64,000 nt of DNA from Synechococcus sp. CBW1107 (GTDB lineage: Bacteria; Cyanobacteriota; Cyanobacteriia; PCC-6307; Cyanobiaceae). Positions within the stretch are counted from its first letter, which is position 1, and each line of letters opens with the position of its first letter. Below are positions 41,556 to 49,471 of this stretch, in pieces. The notes beneath the pieces are model-generated. The model saw only the letters and a program-made list of their open reading frames with translations. It searched no databases and was not told the origin of the DNA. The stretch is from positions 2,232,001 to 2,296,000 of the forward strand of contig NZ_CP064908.1 of assembly GCF_015841355.1 (NCBI RefSeq), read 5' to 3'. A program made the translations under genes and the position numbers.

Positions 41556-42215
41556 TCACTCAATCGACTGGGTGCCCAGCCTCGACCAGAGATCGCGCAG
41601 CAGGCTGTCACCACCCAGCCGGTTGGTACCACGCAGACTGAGCAGGACACAGGCGTAGGTCCGGTGGGGCCTCAGCCCCAGCAGTCGCTGCAGGCGATCA
41701 CCGGGGTCGCGAGGGGGTGGGCCGCTGATCTGCCCAAGGCTGGAGGCGGTGATGCCGCTGCTACCGCCGGCCACCACACAGCCCTGGAGGGTGGGATCGT
41801 CGCCGAGGGTGCCGAGGGCCTGTTCCTGGCCCATGTCTTGCAGCAGGCGACGGCTGCGGAGGGACAGTGCCGGATCAGAGCGGGTGAGCTCCGCCACCTG
41901 CAACCGATCGGGCTCGCGGGCGACGAGGCGGGTGAGGGTCAGCTCCACCGCAGCGGCCGGCTTTGTCCCTGGAGCAGTCGGGCCGGGAACGAGCAGTATC
42001 CGGCGGGTGCGACTGCGGGCCCAGTCGCGCTGCCGCTCACCGCCGCGAACCTCCAGCTGCTTCAGCTGATACCCCTCCGGCAGGGACAGCGACGAGGCCA
42101 CGGGGATCGCGGCGCGGGGCCAGGGCGGCATGGCGATCTGGCGGACCAGGGCGGCGCCGGCCAACAGGCAGAGACCTCCGAGAACGGCCCGGAGCCGGCG
42201 ATCAGGAACCGGCAT
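41556..42215 (-). CDS. Cyanoexosortase A system-associated protein
   Basis: A 219-residue protein with one N-terminal membrane span (LRAVLGGLCLLAGAALVRQI) and an extracytoplasmic domain (LSLPEGYQLKQLEVRGGERQ, then VAELTRSDPALSLRSRRLLQ and GCVVAGGSSGITASSLGQI). The size, topology and the 14-bp overlap with the exosortase gene match the accessory proteins that follow exosortases and supply an EpsI-like extracytoplasmic domain. The assignment rests on context more than on a specific motif. Confidence 0.75.
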   Translation of the reverse strand: MPVPDRRLRAVLGGLCLLAGAALVRQIAMPPWPRAAIPVASSLSLPEGYQLKQLEVRGGERQRDWARSRTRRILLVPGPTAPGTKPAAAVELTLTRLVAREPDRLQVAELTRSDPALSLRSRRLLQDMGQEQALGTLGDDPTLQGCVVAGGSSGITASSLGQISGPPPRDPGDRLQRLLGLRPHRTYACVLLSLRGTNRLGGDSLLRDLWSRLGTQSIE

Positions 42216-43113
42216 CGGGAGGCACGGCTGCAGCGGCGAGCTGCCGGTCGATCAGCAGAAGGTAGAGCCTGGCCAGCAGCGCCACTGCGATCACCGAGAA
42301 CACCAGAGAACCCATGTCCTCATGGAAGAAGTCGAAGAGCACCTGCTGGTGCGGCACCTGAAAGCCGACGATCAGCGCCAGCAGGGCGATGCGGATCACG
42401 TTGCTGAGCATGGCCAGGGGAACCGCCGCCAGCAGCACGAACATCCGGTTGCGCCAGCGATCCAGCGGGAAGGCGAGCAGGAAGATGACGGCCACCAGGA
42501 TCACCATCACCATGAGATCCCGGCCGCTGCAGGGTCCGGACACCTCCACTGCCCCATAGGGAAGAGAGACGAGACGCCCCTGCACATCCGCGGGGATCCC
42601 CACGGTCTGAAGCCCCACCCCCGTGGCCAGCGCGGTGAGATGACTGAGCGGCGCTTCGGGGTAGTGGTCGTAGAACTTCCGCACCAGCACGGCGGGCATG
42701 AACAGGGACAGGATCAGCAGCGAGGCGGCGAAGGGCCGCAGACGGCGCGGGGGTGCGCAGAGCAGCGCCAGGCCGAGGCCCTCGATCAGCGGGAGCAGGT
42801 AGATCACGAAATCACGGGCCAGGATCAGCTCCGCCCGCAGCACTGACCACACCACCAGAACGGCCCCGAGGATCAGCCCGCCACGGGTGGGCCGGGGGTC
42901 GAGGCTGGGCAGCAGATCCTCGATGCAGAGGAGGGCGCCACCCCAGATCAGCATCAGCATCACCAGCAGCTGGAGTTCGTCCTGGGTGGAATGGAAGACC
43001 CAGAGGTGGTGGCAGGCGAGCAGGGCAGCCAGGAGGATCCACAGACGGCGCGATCTGAACGATCTCAGCAAGGCACGGGAGGGCGGAGCATGGCCTGAAT
43101 CGGGTTGGTTCAT
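42202..43113 (-). CDS. Cyanoexosortase A
   Basis: A 303-residue membrane cysteine transpeptidase-like enzyme with about 8 spans. The exosortase catalytic triad is visible: Cys in VEVSGPCSGRDLMVMVILVA (about 195), Arg in AMLSNVIRIALLALIVGF (about 240) and His in FDFFHEDMGSLVFSVIAVAL (about 265). Exosortases cleave PEP-CTERM-type tails and hand proteins to the outer envelope. It is the second gene of an operon starting with an HpsJ-like gene 22 bp upstream, and a matching substrate is encoded just beyond. Confidence 0.92.
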   Translation of the reverse strand: MNQPDSGHAPPSRALLRSFRSRRLWILLAALLACHHLWVFHSTQDELQLLVMLMLIWGGALLCIEDLLPSLDPRPTRGGLILGAVLVVWSVLRAELILARDFVIYLLPLIEGLGLALLCAPPRRLRPFAASLLILSLFMPAVLVRKFYDHYPEAPLSHLTALATGVGLQTVGIPADVQGRLVSLPYGAVEVSGPCSGRDLMVMVILVAVIFLLAFPLDRWRNRMFVLLAAVPLAMLSNVIRIALLALIVGFQVPHQQVLFDFFHEDMGSLVFSVIAVALLARLYLLLIDRQLAAAAVPPDAGS

Positions 43114-43135
43114 TCCAGCCTGCAGGTCGTGCCGT

Positions 43136-43894
43136 CTAGGTCTCTTCTGCTGGAAACGGGCTGCTGAAGATCACCCACAGGCGTCTGAGACGCCCGGTGT
43201 AGAGCACCCGTGCCAGTACAAGCGCGGCCAGACTGTTGCCGATGGCCTCCTTGGCTGCACTCCAGCGCACGCCCCTCATCTGCTGACTTTTGCGTGCACG
43301 AAGCGTCGTGCGCTCCTGCTCGATGCCGGCCAGCAGTTCCTCCTGGGCCTGTGACAGGGGCAGTGATCCGGTCCGTTCGATGACCGGTGGGGGGAGGTCC
43401 TTGATCGCGCTGTTGAGGTCTTCGGGAGTGGTGGCTGCCGAGATCTGTTTGCCCAGGGTGGCGAGCTGGTCGTTCGCCACGGCGGATTGTCGGTTGGCTG
43501 TTGACTCCACCTGAGCAAGTGCCTTGTAAGCCACGTAGCCCTGCAGGGGGATCAGCAGAAGGAAGCCGAGGGCTGCGGGCAGGGCCCAGCGGGAGGCAAA
43601 GAGCAGCAGCCTCACCGTGCGGGCTGTGGGTGAGATCAGGGCGGCCAGCAGCAGGAAGCCGAAGCCACCGAGGGGGATGGCTGAGTTGTTGATGAGTACG
43701 GTGATCAGCCCCTGAAGCCAGCCGAGGCTTGTGACATCAAGGGGTAGCAATTGGCGCAGGAAGACGATCAGATAGATGACAAAGAAACCCTTGGCCAACG
43801 CCCGCAGCGTGCTGACCAGCAGCTCGACGTCCATTTCGCCGAGATTGAAGATCCCTCCACGATTTGGATCTGACGTGCTTTCCAGTTCTGGCAT
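43136..43894 (-). CDS. HpsJ-like, cyanoexosortase-associated membrane protein
   Basis: A 252-residue membrane protein. Spans are near 30-50 (LAKGFFVIYLIVFLRQLLPL), 55-90 (WLQGLITVLINNSAIPLGGF, then GFLLLAALI) and 105-125, followed by a helical soluble region (LATLGKQISAATTPEDLNSA) and a final hydrophobic patch (AAKEAIGNSLAALVLARVLY). HpsJ-like proteins accompany cyanoexosortase A and hormogonium-polysaccharide loci. I chose the start MPELESTSDPNRGG (43892-43894); an upstream ATG (43969) is possible. Confidence 0.75.
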   Translation of the reverse strand: MPELESTSDPNRGGIFNLGEMDVELLVSTLRALAKGFFVIYLIVFLRQLLPLDVTSLGWLQGLITVLINNSAIPLGGFGFLLLAALISPTARTVRLLLFASRWALPAALGFLLLIPLQGYVAYKALAQVESTANRQSAVANDQLATLGKQISAATTPEDLNSAIKDLPPPVIERTGSLPLSQAQEELLAGIEQERTTLRARKSQQMRGVRWSAAKEAIGNSLAALVLARVLYTGRLRRLWVIFSSPFPAEET

Positions 43895-43974
43895 CGGAGG
43901 GAGATGAAAGAGACAAGTTCGAAAATTATAAGCGGCGAGCATCTGTAGCCATACTTCTGATGCATGCAAACAAC

Positions 43975-44002
43975 AGAAGCCCTGCCACCCGGCAGGGCTT
44001 CT
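43975..44002 (-). terminator. Terminator hairpin after the PEP-CTERM gene
   Basis: A perfect 12-bp stem, AGAAGCCCTGCC and GGCAGGGCTTCT, closes a 4-nt loop. On the minus strand it lies about 25 bp past the stop of the PEP-CTERM gene and is followed by GTTGTTTGC. It separates the substrate gene from the exosortase operon, so the two units are probably transcribed independently. Confidence 0.8.
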
Positions 44003-44026
44003 GGACCGTTCGTGAGCAACCCGAAT

Positions 44027-44548
44027 TCAGGCGTTGGAGACGGGCTGCTTGCTGAACTTGATGCGCTTCCTCAGCTTGCGGCTATAAGCGAAGGCACTCG
44101 CGGCTCCAAGTATGGAGATAGGACCGGGTACGGGGGTTGCATAGGCAAAATTCAAGGGAGTATTAGTTGCGTTAACTGCAGACGCGCAATTGGAGGTACT
44201 ATTGCAATTGATACTAGCTACAGAGGACTCCGGAGGAGTTGTAGAAGATACAGAAAAGACAAATTTTGCGTTTGCATTTAGGCTCGAGTTTTGAGCAGCC
44301 GTCAACCAGGCCTGCCCAAAAATGTTCGCGTTAGCTTGATCGCCGAACCATTCTTGGTTCTGTAATTGAATTTGCTGTTCAGTTGTTAACTGAGCGTACT
44401 GTTCTTGAACCGTAATGATGTCATAAATACCAAATCCTGGAACATCCACCACCAAGGCGCTTGCTTCATGAGGCTGAAGTACCGACGAGGCAGTGGCCAA
44501 AGCAGAGATTATCGCGACAGTACCTCCCCGCCTGGGAAAACCGATCAT
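44027..44548 (-). CDS. PEP-CTERM-type secreted protein, likely cyanoexosortase substrate
   Basis: A 173-residue secreted protein. It has a signal peptide (GGTVAIISALATASSVLQPH, cleavage near ASA), an alpha-helical Gln/Asn-rich domain (EQYAQLTTEQQIQLQNQEWF) and a Ser/Thr/Asn-rich stretch with two Cys (SINCNSTSNCASAVNATN). The C-terminal sorting signal is TPVPGPISILGAASAFAYSR followed by the basic tail KLRKRIKFSK, the PGP-ILGA-type signal of cyanobacterial PEP-CTERM proteins. Genome proximity makes it the probable dedicated substrate of the exosortase. Confidence 0.88.
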   Translation of the reverse strand: MIGFPRRGGTVAIISALATASSVLQPHEASALVVDVPGFGIYDIITVQEQYAQLTTEQQIQLQNQEWFGDQANANIFGQAWLTAAQNSSLNANAKFVFSVSSTTPPESSVASINCNSTSNCASAVNATNTPLNFAYATPVPGPISILGAASAFAYSRKLRKRIKFSKQPVSNA

Positions 44549-44870
44549 GATTTCCTGACCTTCAAGAATAATATTTAGTTTAGCACCATTGTTGGCCTCA
44601 GCCGCTTCGATGTCGACTTGCTGAAAAATTCGACGCGAGGCGCTGCCTCATCCACGCCTCGCCCTCATACTTACCCGTGCAGGGTGCATTCACCGAGATG
44701 CGGGAATGGCATAAAACGCCGGCCTGGGTCTTCCCTCCGTATCCGGCACGAGACGGTCATGTGCCGGTACTCCTGCTCAGTCCCTGCGATGCGCACGTGC
44801 CTCCCGCCGGTCAGTCGATCGCAACCAGGCATGCCGAAGGGCCTGGCGTTGCTCTCGGGCAACTCCACCT
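44549..44870. other. Intergenic stretch with no recognisable gene
   Basis: About 320 bases between the PEP-CTERM gene and the next membrane gene. The first ~70 bases are A+T-rich and probably hold the PEP-CTERM promoter on the minus strand. The remainder is G+C-rich with only short, non-family frames. It may be debris of a former gene or element. Confidence 0.5.
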
Positions 44871-45335
44871 TCAGCGTCGGCGGCGTGCTGAAGCCTGGTG
44901 ACTAAGCCGCCGGTGCATCCAGGCCGCAATCCACCAGAGAACCGCGGCAGTGCTTGCTCCAAGGCCACCCATCACAGCCAAGAAGATGACGCGATCGGAG
45001 ATGGATGGCGTCACACCCGGCTCCCCGCCACTCCCGAGCATCCACATCAGCCCGAGGGTGAGGCCCACGGCGCAGCCCTCGAAGGCAGCTGCCCGAGCCT
45101 GTCGGCCACCCGGCAGTGGGCGTGCCCGGAGATAGGTCTTCACTCGGCGGTAGGCCACACCGGAGAGCGTGGCGAACGCGGCCACCAGCCAGAGAAAAGC
45201 AGAGGGTGGTGGCGTGTCGGCCCCCGCCAGCGCGACAGAGGTGAGGAGCAGGAACAGGCCCACGGCGCAGATCGCCGCAATCCTGCCCTCTCCAGCCGCA
45301 CAGTTAAGCGGCGGCGACAAGCGGCCTCGCGTCAC
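44871..45335 (-). CDS. Membrane protein, unknown
   Basis: A 154-residue protein with four hydrophobic segments (AICAVGLFLLLTSVALAGAD, AFLWLVAAFATLSGVAY, GCAVGLTLGLMWMLGSGG and VIFLAVMGGLGASTAAVLWW) and a basic C-terminus (RRLSHQASARRRR). No family recognised. It overlaps by 4 bp the upstream secreted-protein gene (ATGA), so the pair is translationally coupled. Confidence 0.55.
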   Translation of the reverse strand: MTRGRLSPPLNCAAGEGRIAAICAVGLFLLLTSVALAGADTPPPSAFLWLVAAFATLSGVAYRRVKTYLRARPLPGGRQARAAAFEGCAVGLTLGLMWMLGSGGEPGVTPSISDRVIFLAVMGGLGASTAAVLWWIAAWMHRRLSHQASARRRR

Positions 45336-45694
45336 TCAGCGACGCGCACAGGGGCGGTGCAGAGTCTGGATGCGGCGATGGGTCCAGCAGGCTGGTATCC
45401 CCAGGCAGGGTCCTCACGGAAGCTGTACACCTCCTTCCCGCCGCGCTCGATCGTGAACACGGTCCAGGTCTGACGCTCACAGCTGAGGCCGATCACCGCC
45501 TTGCCATCGTCGAGGGGCAGTTCCACGTGGCGGATCCCGTCATAGATCCACAGCAGCCGGCCTGCTCCGTTCTCGAGCAGGGAGCGAATCGGGCTGCCCA
45601 GGACCTGAGGCTGGGCGCTGGCGGGTGCGGCCAGCCCTGCCACTGTCAGCAGGACGTTGAGGAGCAGCGCCCAGGAGGCCCGGCGGTCACACAT
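45332..45694 (-). CDS. Small secreted protein, unknown
   Basis: A 120-residue protein with a signal peptide (ASWALLLNVLLTVAGLAAPA, cleavage after ASA near 27). The mature part contains two Cys (LSCERQTWTVF, SRLCTAPVRV) and a beta-rich pattern (WIYDGIRHVELPLDDGKAVI). It is the first gene of a two-gene unit with the membrane protein downstream. No family recognised. Confidence 0.6.
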   Translation of the reverse strand: MCDRRASWALLLNVLLTVAGLAAPASAQPQVLGSPIRSLLENGAGRLLWIYDGIRHVELPLDDGKAVIGLSCERQTWTVFTIERGGKEVYSFREDPAWGYQPAGPIAASRLCTAPVRVAE

Positions 45695-45940
45695 GAGGAC
45701 GAAGAAAGGTCTTCATTTTGCGTTCAAGGCGCCCCCCTGTCCGCAGCAAAGGTCAGAGAACAGCAATCGGTCTTGGGATCAGCCGCCAGACCTGACCACA
45801 GCTTCCAGCATCCTGGAGCCAAGGGATGCGACGAAAGCGGCGACTGCGGTAGCAAGGACTACGAAGTTCTACGAGACCATGGCTGTCGCAACCACGAGGG
45901 TTACGGTCCGATGGCCCTCCTGTCCCGAGCAGGTTCCACC

Positions 45941-46186
45941 ATGAACGTTCTCTGGTTTCTCCTCGTCGGTGTGATTGCCGGCTGGCTTGCCGGGGTTCTC
46001 GTCAAAGGGGGAGGCTTCGGGCTCGTCGGCGATCTGGTGGTGGGCATCATCGGCGCCCTGCTCGGTGGGCTTCTCTTCAGCGGTCTCGGTGGAGCCGTGG
46101 GGGGCGGTCTGCTGGGCAGCATCGTGGTGGCCACCCTCGGTGCGGTGATCCTGCTGGTGGTGCTCAGGGTGCTCAAACGGGCCTGA
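45941..46186 (+). CDS. GlsB/YeaQ/YmgE-family membrane protein
   Basis: An 81-residue, three-span, glycine-rich membrane protein (VLWFLLVGVIAGWLAGVLVK, GLVGDLVVGIIGALLGGLLF, SIVVATLGAVILLVVLRVLK). It matches the transglycosylase-associated-protein/GlsB family induced by envelope or general stress; no enzymatic activity is known. The ATG at 45941 (MNVLWFLLVG) is standard. The 245 bases before it hold nothing I can support. Confidence 0.88.
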   Translation: MNVLWFLLVGVIAGWLAGVLVKGGGFGLVGDLVVGIIGALLGGLLFSGLGGAVGGGLLGSIVVATLGAVILLVVLRVLKRA

Positions 46187-46251
46187 TCCCTGCCGAAGAT
46201 CCTTCACCTCGCTGGGCCTAAGGTTCACTTCAGTTCTTTCGACTTATCACC

Positions 46252-46473
46252 ATGAGCCTGGAAGACAAGATCAAGGCTTCCGCCAAGGATGCCGAGGGCA
46301 AGCTTCAGGCTGCGGCCGGTGAGCTCACCGGTGATGACCAACTCAAGGCCGCAGGCGAGGCCAAGCAGATTCAGGCCAAGGTGATCGATGCAGCCGGTGG
46401 CCTCAAGGACAAGGTGGCGGATGCTGCCGATGCCGTCGGCGACGCCCTCAAGGGTTTGGGCAACAAGGCCTGA
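46252..46473 (+). CDS. CsbD-family stress protein
   Basis: A 73-residue, Lys/Ala/Asp-rich helical protein: MSLEDKIKASAKDAEGKLQA then AAGELTGDDQLKAAGEAKQI. The repeat-like GExxxxxxLKAxGxAxQ pattern defines the CsbD family, small hydrophilic proteins induced by general stress. It follows the GlsB-family gene by 65 bp, and the two families often co-occur in stress regulons. Confidence 0.9.
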   Translation: MSLEDKIKASAKDAEGKLQAAAGELTGDDQLKAAGEAKQIQAKVIDAAGGLKDKVADAADAVGDALKGLGNKA

Positions 46474-46488
46474 CCCTTCGCCGTTTGC

Positions 46489-46902
46489 TCAGCGGCGCCT
46501 TGATCGGCCAGCCCCTGCACGGCCATGGCCTGTCAGCATCCGATACGCCTGAAGCAGCAGAGCGATCGCGATCACGGCTGTCGATTGCAGCGTCGGCACG
46601 ACGATGATCGTCATCCGCTGCACCAGTCGGTGTTCGGGCACGGTGTGGAAGCGGTAGCTGTCGATTCCCAGGAGGAGCGTGCCTCCCAGGGAGAGCACCA
46701 GCACAGCGACGAACAGCAGGTTCGAAAGGCGGGGCCGCTCCCGCTCCCTCCAGGCCAGCAGTCCCATCAGCAGGTAGGGGACAAGCAGGAAGGCCAGAAA
46801 CGGCAGATCCCCCGTTCGCATGCCGGTGGTGCCCGTGCCAACGATCACCAGGCTGGCGAGAGCGGCAAGCATGCACAGCATCCGTGTGGCGCGATCAGCC
46901 AC
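46489..46902 (-). CDS. Membrane protein, unknown
   Basis: About 137 residues with four hydrophobic segments (RMLCMLAALASLVIVGTGTT, LPFLAFLLVPYLLMGLLAW, LLFVAVLVLSLGGTLLLGI and TLQSTAVIAIALLLQAYRML) and a basic tail. The start is uncertain: GTG at 46902 or ATG at 46881. It lies 5 bp after the stop of the upstream membrane gene on the same strand. Confidence 0.55.
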   Translation of the reverse strand: MADRATRMLCMLAALASLVIVGTGTTGMRTGDLPFLAFLLVPYLLMGLLAWRERERPRLSNLLFVAVLVLSLGGTLLLGIDSYRFHTVPEHRLVQRMTIIVVPTLQSTAVIAIALLLQAYRMLTGHGRAGAGRSRRR

Positions 46903-46907
46903 CGCGG

Positions 46908-47189
46908 CTATCGAAACGCCCGCAGGAGTGACCAGGCCGAGAGGAGCAACAGCACGGGCCCGATCACAAGCAGATCGACCCGGATGTTCGCTTCCGGCGT
47001 CCTGAGCAGCACCAGCCATTCCCAGCCAGCGAAGATCCCCCAGGCGATGGCCCCGAACAACAGAGCACTGGGATGGCGGGCAACACCGGGCCATCGGAAC
47101 CTCAGGGCCAGGTAGCCCGCCAGAAAAGAGCCGGCCACCGTCAGGATGGCTGGTGGTTGACCGACGAACAGGGTCACGAGCAGTTCCAT
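46908..47189 (-). CDS. Small membrane protein, unknown
   Basis: A 93-residue, three-span protein (ELLVTLFVGQPPAILTVAGS, PSALLFGAIAWGIFAGWEWL, RVDLLVIGPVLLLLSAWSLL). The start MELLVTLFVGQPPA at 47187-47189 avoids the degenerate integrase sequence upstream. It forms a unit with the membrane gene downstream (46489-46902). No family recognised. Confidence 0.55.
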   Translation of the reverse strand: MELLVTLFVGQPPAILTVAGSFLAGYLALRFRWPGVARHPSALLFGAIAWGIFAGWEWLVLLRTPEANIRVDLLVIGPVLLLLSAWSLLRAFR

Positions 47190-47882
47190 GGTTTTGCCAC
47201 CCTGGTGGATGGGCGAGACCGAGCGGACTGCTTTGCTAACAGTCGGGGTCACCTGGGACTTGGAGATGACGCTCTGCACACCGAGAGCGACCCTCTCGCC
47301 AAACCTCATCGTGGAATAGCTGTCCCAAAGGCCGCGGCAGTGGTTGCGTGTGACGCCCACCGGTAGCTGCTGGAATGCACCGCAAGGCTGTGATGTGACC
47401 CATGGCCATCGCCACAGCCCCCACTTCCACCCCGAAGCGATGGCATCGCAGGCTGTAGCTGTCCCGGAAGGCATAGGGCCGCAGCCACTCCCCCCTGGCC
47501 TCGCACTGTTGCTTGAGGGCGCGCCATTCGGGCTGCCTGGACAGGAACTGCTCCAAATAGTGTCCATTAAGCCTGGCCACGCTGCCATCTGAGCTCGTGG
47601 GAAGCTTCAGCAGGCCTGCGGCGAGTGCTCCCGGCAAGTTCCACTCCACCAGGCTGTCGAGCCGATCATTCAGCGGACAGGCCATCAGCCAGCGGGGCTC
47701 AGTCCTTTGCGCCCCGCAGGCCTTGCGGTAGCTGCACCACAGCCTTTTGATGCCGGCCTCGTCCGTCTTCACCGTGAGGTGCTGGAGTTCCGTGGGCCTC
47801 AGCCCGTACTGGGTGAGCAGCCGAAGCACGTTGGCCCAGCCGGGACGGTGACTGCCAGGAAAGATGACGTCCCTGCCGCTGA

Positions 47883-48968
47883 TCAGGCGGCCATTACCAA
47901 CGTAGTCGGATTGGTGCTGTTTTCTGGATCTGGTGGGTTGATCCAGACCACCTCCGGCTGACGCCAGCAGCGTGTGCTGCCGCTCCAGCGGCGAGGATGC
48001 CGTTGACGGGCCTGTTCGTACAGCTGGGCTCGTTGGCTGCAGATCGCAACGGCCTGGCCGCTATGGCGCTGATCGGGAGTCACGAACCGGATGCCGCTGT
48101 GGCGGTGCTGGTGGTTGTACCAGTCCACGAATGCACAGGCCCAGGAGCAGGCTTCTTCCACGCTGTTGAATGGCCGCCGGGGGTAGTCCGGCCGGTATTT
48201 CACGGTGCGGAACAGCGACTCCGAGTAGGGGTTGTCATTGCTGACCCTCGGCCTGGAGAACGACCGCAGAACGCCCAGCTCCTCCAGCCGGGTTTCCAGG
48301 GTGGCCGCTCTCATGGCGTTGCCGTTGTCGGCATGGAGGATCAGCGTCTGGCGGCGCCTTCTACTGATCCGCTCCCGCAGGCAGGCCCGGCTGACGAGAT
48401 CAGCGGCGATCTGTGCGTCCTCGCGATCGGCGACATCCCAGGCCACCACTTTGCGGCTCCAGACGTCGATCACCAGATAGAGATAGAGCCAGACACCACG
48501 CACGCTGGTGGGCAGGTAGGTGATGTCCCAGCTCCACACCTGATTCGGCCCCCTTGCCTCGAGTCGTGGCACTGCGCGGGGTTCCTGCGGTGGACGGGCC
48601 CGACCGCGATGGTGAGCCTGGCCATGGGCGTGGAGCACCCGATAGAAGCTGCGCTCTGAGCCGATGTAGACGCCCCGATCGGCCAGCACAGGAACGATCT
48701 GCGCGGGTGGCAGAGCTGCGAATTCTGATTGGTTGCAGGTGAGGAGAATCCGCTGGCGTTCCTCATCTGTCAATCGGTGAGAAACCAGGCGGTGGCTGCC
48801 TTTACGGCCATCATGGCCGTCCCCATCACCTGCGAACTGACGCCGCCAGCGCTGCAGGGTGCTCAGCCCCACGCCCAGCAGCGTGGCCAGTTCAAAAGAC
48901 CGTGCACCAGCCGCCATACCGGCATCGAGGATCTCCAGCGCCTTACGGCGATCAACTGGAGAGGTCAA
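47883..48968 (-). CDS. IS3-family transposase OrfB (DDE integrase core)
   Basis: A 361-residue retroviral-integrase-type catalytic subunit. Catalytic Asp in QVWSWDITYLPTSVRGVWLY, second Asp in LILHADNGNAMRAATLETRL and Glu in SNDNPYSESLFRTVKYRPDY (DDE with the IS3 spacing). An N-terminal HTH21-like region precedes (RSFYRVLHAHGQAHHRGR). It begins with an ATG overlapping the orfA stop, so it may be made alone or as a frameshifted OrfAB fusion. Confidence 0.93.
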   Translation of the reverse strand: MTSPVDRRKALEILDAGMAAGARSFELATLLGVGLSTLQRWRRQFAGDGDGHDGRKGSHRLVSHRLTDEERQRILLTCNQSEFAALPPAQIVPVLADRGVYIGSERSFYRVLHAHGQAHHRGRARPPQEPRAVPRLEARGPNQVWSWDITYLPTSVRGVWLYLYLVIDVWSRKVVAWDVADREDAQIAADLVSRACLRERISRRRRQTLILHADNGNAMRAATLETRLEELGVLRSFSRPRVSNDNPYSESLFRTVKYRPDYPRRPFNSVEEACSWACAFVDWYNHQHRHSGIRFVTPDQRHSGQAVAICSQRAQLYEQARQRHPRRWSGSTRCWRQPEVVWINPPDPENSTNPTTLVMAA

Positions 48969-49471
48969 TCGTCCCCGTCCTCTCCCCAGTAGGCCTGGAT
49001 CTTTTTTGACGCCATCAGCAGAGCAGCCGCCTCTGCCAAGGCCTTGTCCTTACGGCGCAATTCCTGCTGCAGGCGCTTGATCTCCCGCTGATCGGCCTGG
49101 TGGCGCTTCTCCAGGTCTTTCTGCTCGGCCATGGTCAGCAGTGGCTGCGCATTGGCATCCTGCGCCGCCTGGCGCCAGCGGTCCACCTGTTCGGGGAAAA
49201 GGCCCCGTTCGCGGCAGTAGGTGCTGAGTTCGGTGGCATTCATGCCAGCACTCTCCAGCACCACTGTGAACTTGTCGGAGGGACCCCAACCCTCCGGATC
49301 CTTCTGGGTGGCTGGCACCACCTCCCCCTGCAGCCGCCAGGCCTTCCGCCACTTGTAGAGGGTGATCACGTGAATGCCCAGTTCCTGGGCGATCTCAGTG
49401 CAGCTCTGGCGGTGGGGAGGCCCCATCCGCCGGCGGACATCAGCCTTGACGGCCTCGCTGTAAGGACGCAT
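48965..49471 (-). CDS. IS3-family transposase OrfA (HTH and leucine-zipper)
   Basis: A 168-residue DNA-binding partner. A helix-turn-helix (SCTEIAQELGIHVITLYKWR) is followed by a second HTH-like region (LSTYCRERGLFPEQVDRWRQ) and a coiled coil (EKRHQADQREIKRLQQELRR) used for multimerisation. It begins MRPYSEAVKADVRRRMGPPH, about 52 bp from the right inverted repeat. Confidence 0.92.
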   Translation of the reverse strand: MRPYSEAVKADVRRRMGPPHRQSCTEIAQELGIHVITLYKWRKAWRLQGEVVPATQKDPEGWGPSDKFTVVLESAGMNATELSTYCRERGLFPEQVDRWRQAAQDANAQPLLTMAEQKDLEKRHQADQREIKRLQQELRRKDKALAEAAALLMASKKIQAYWGEDGDD

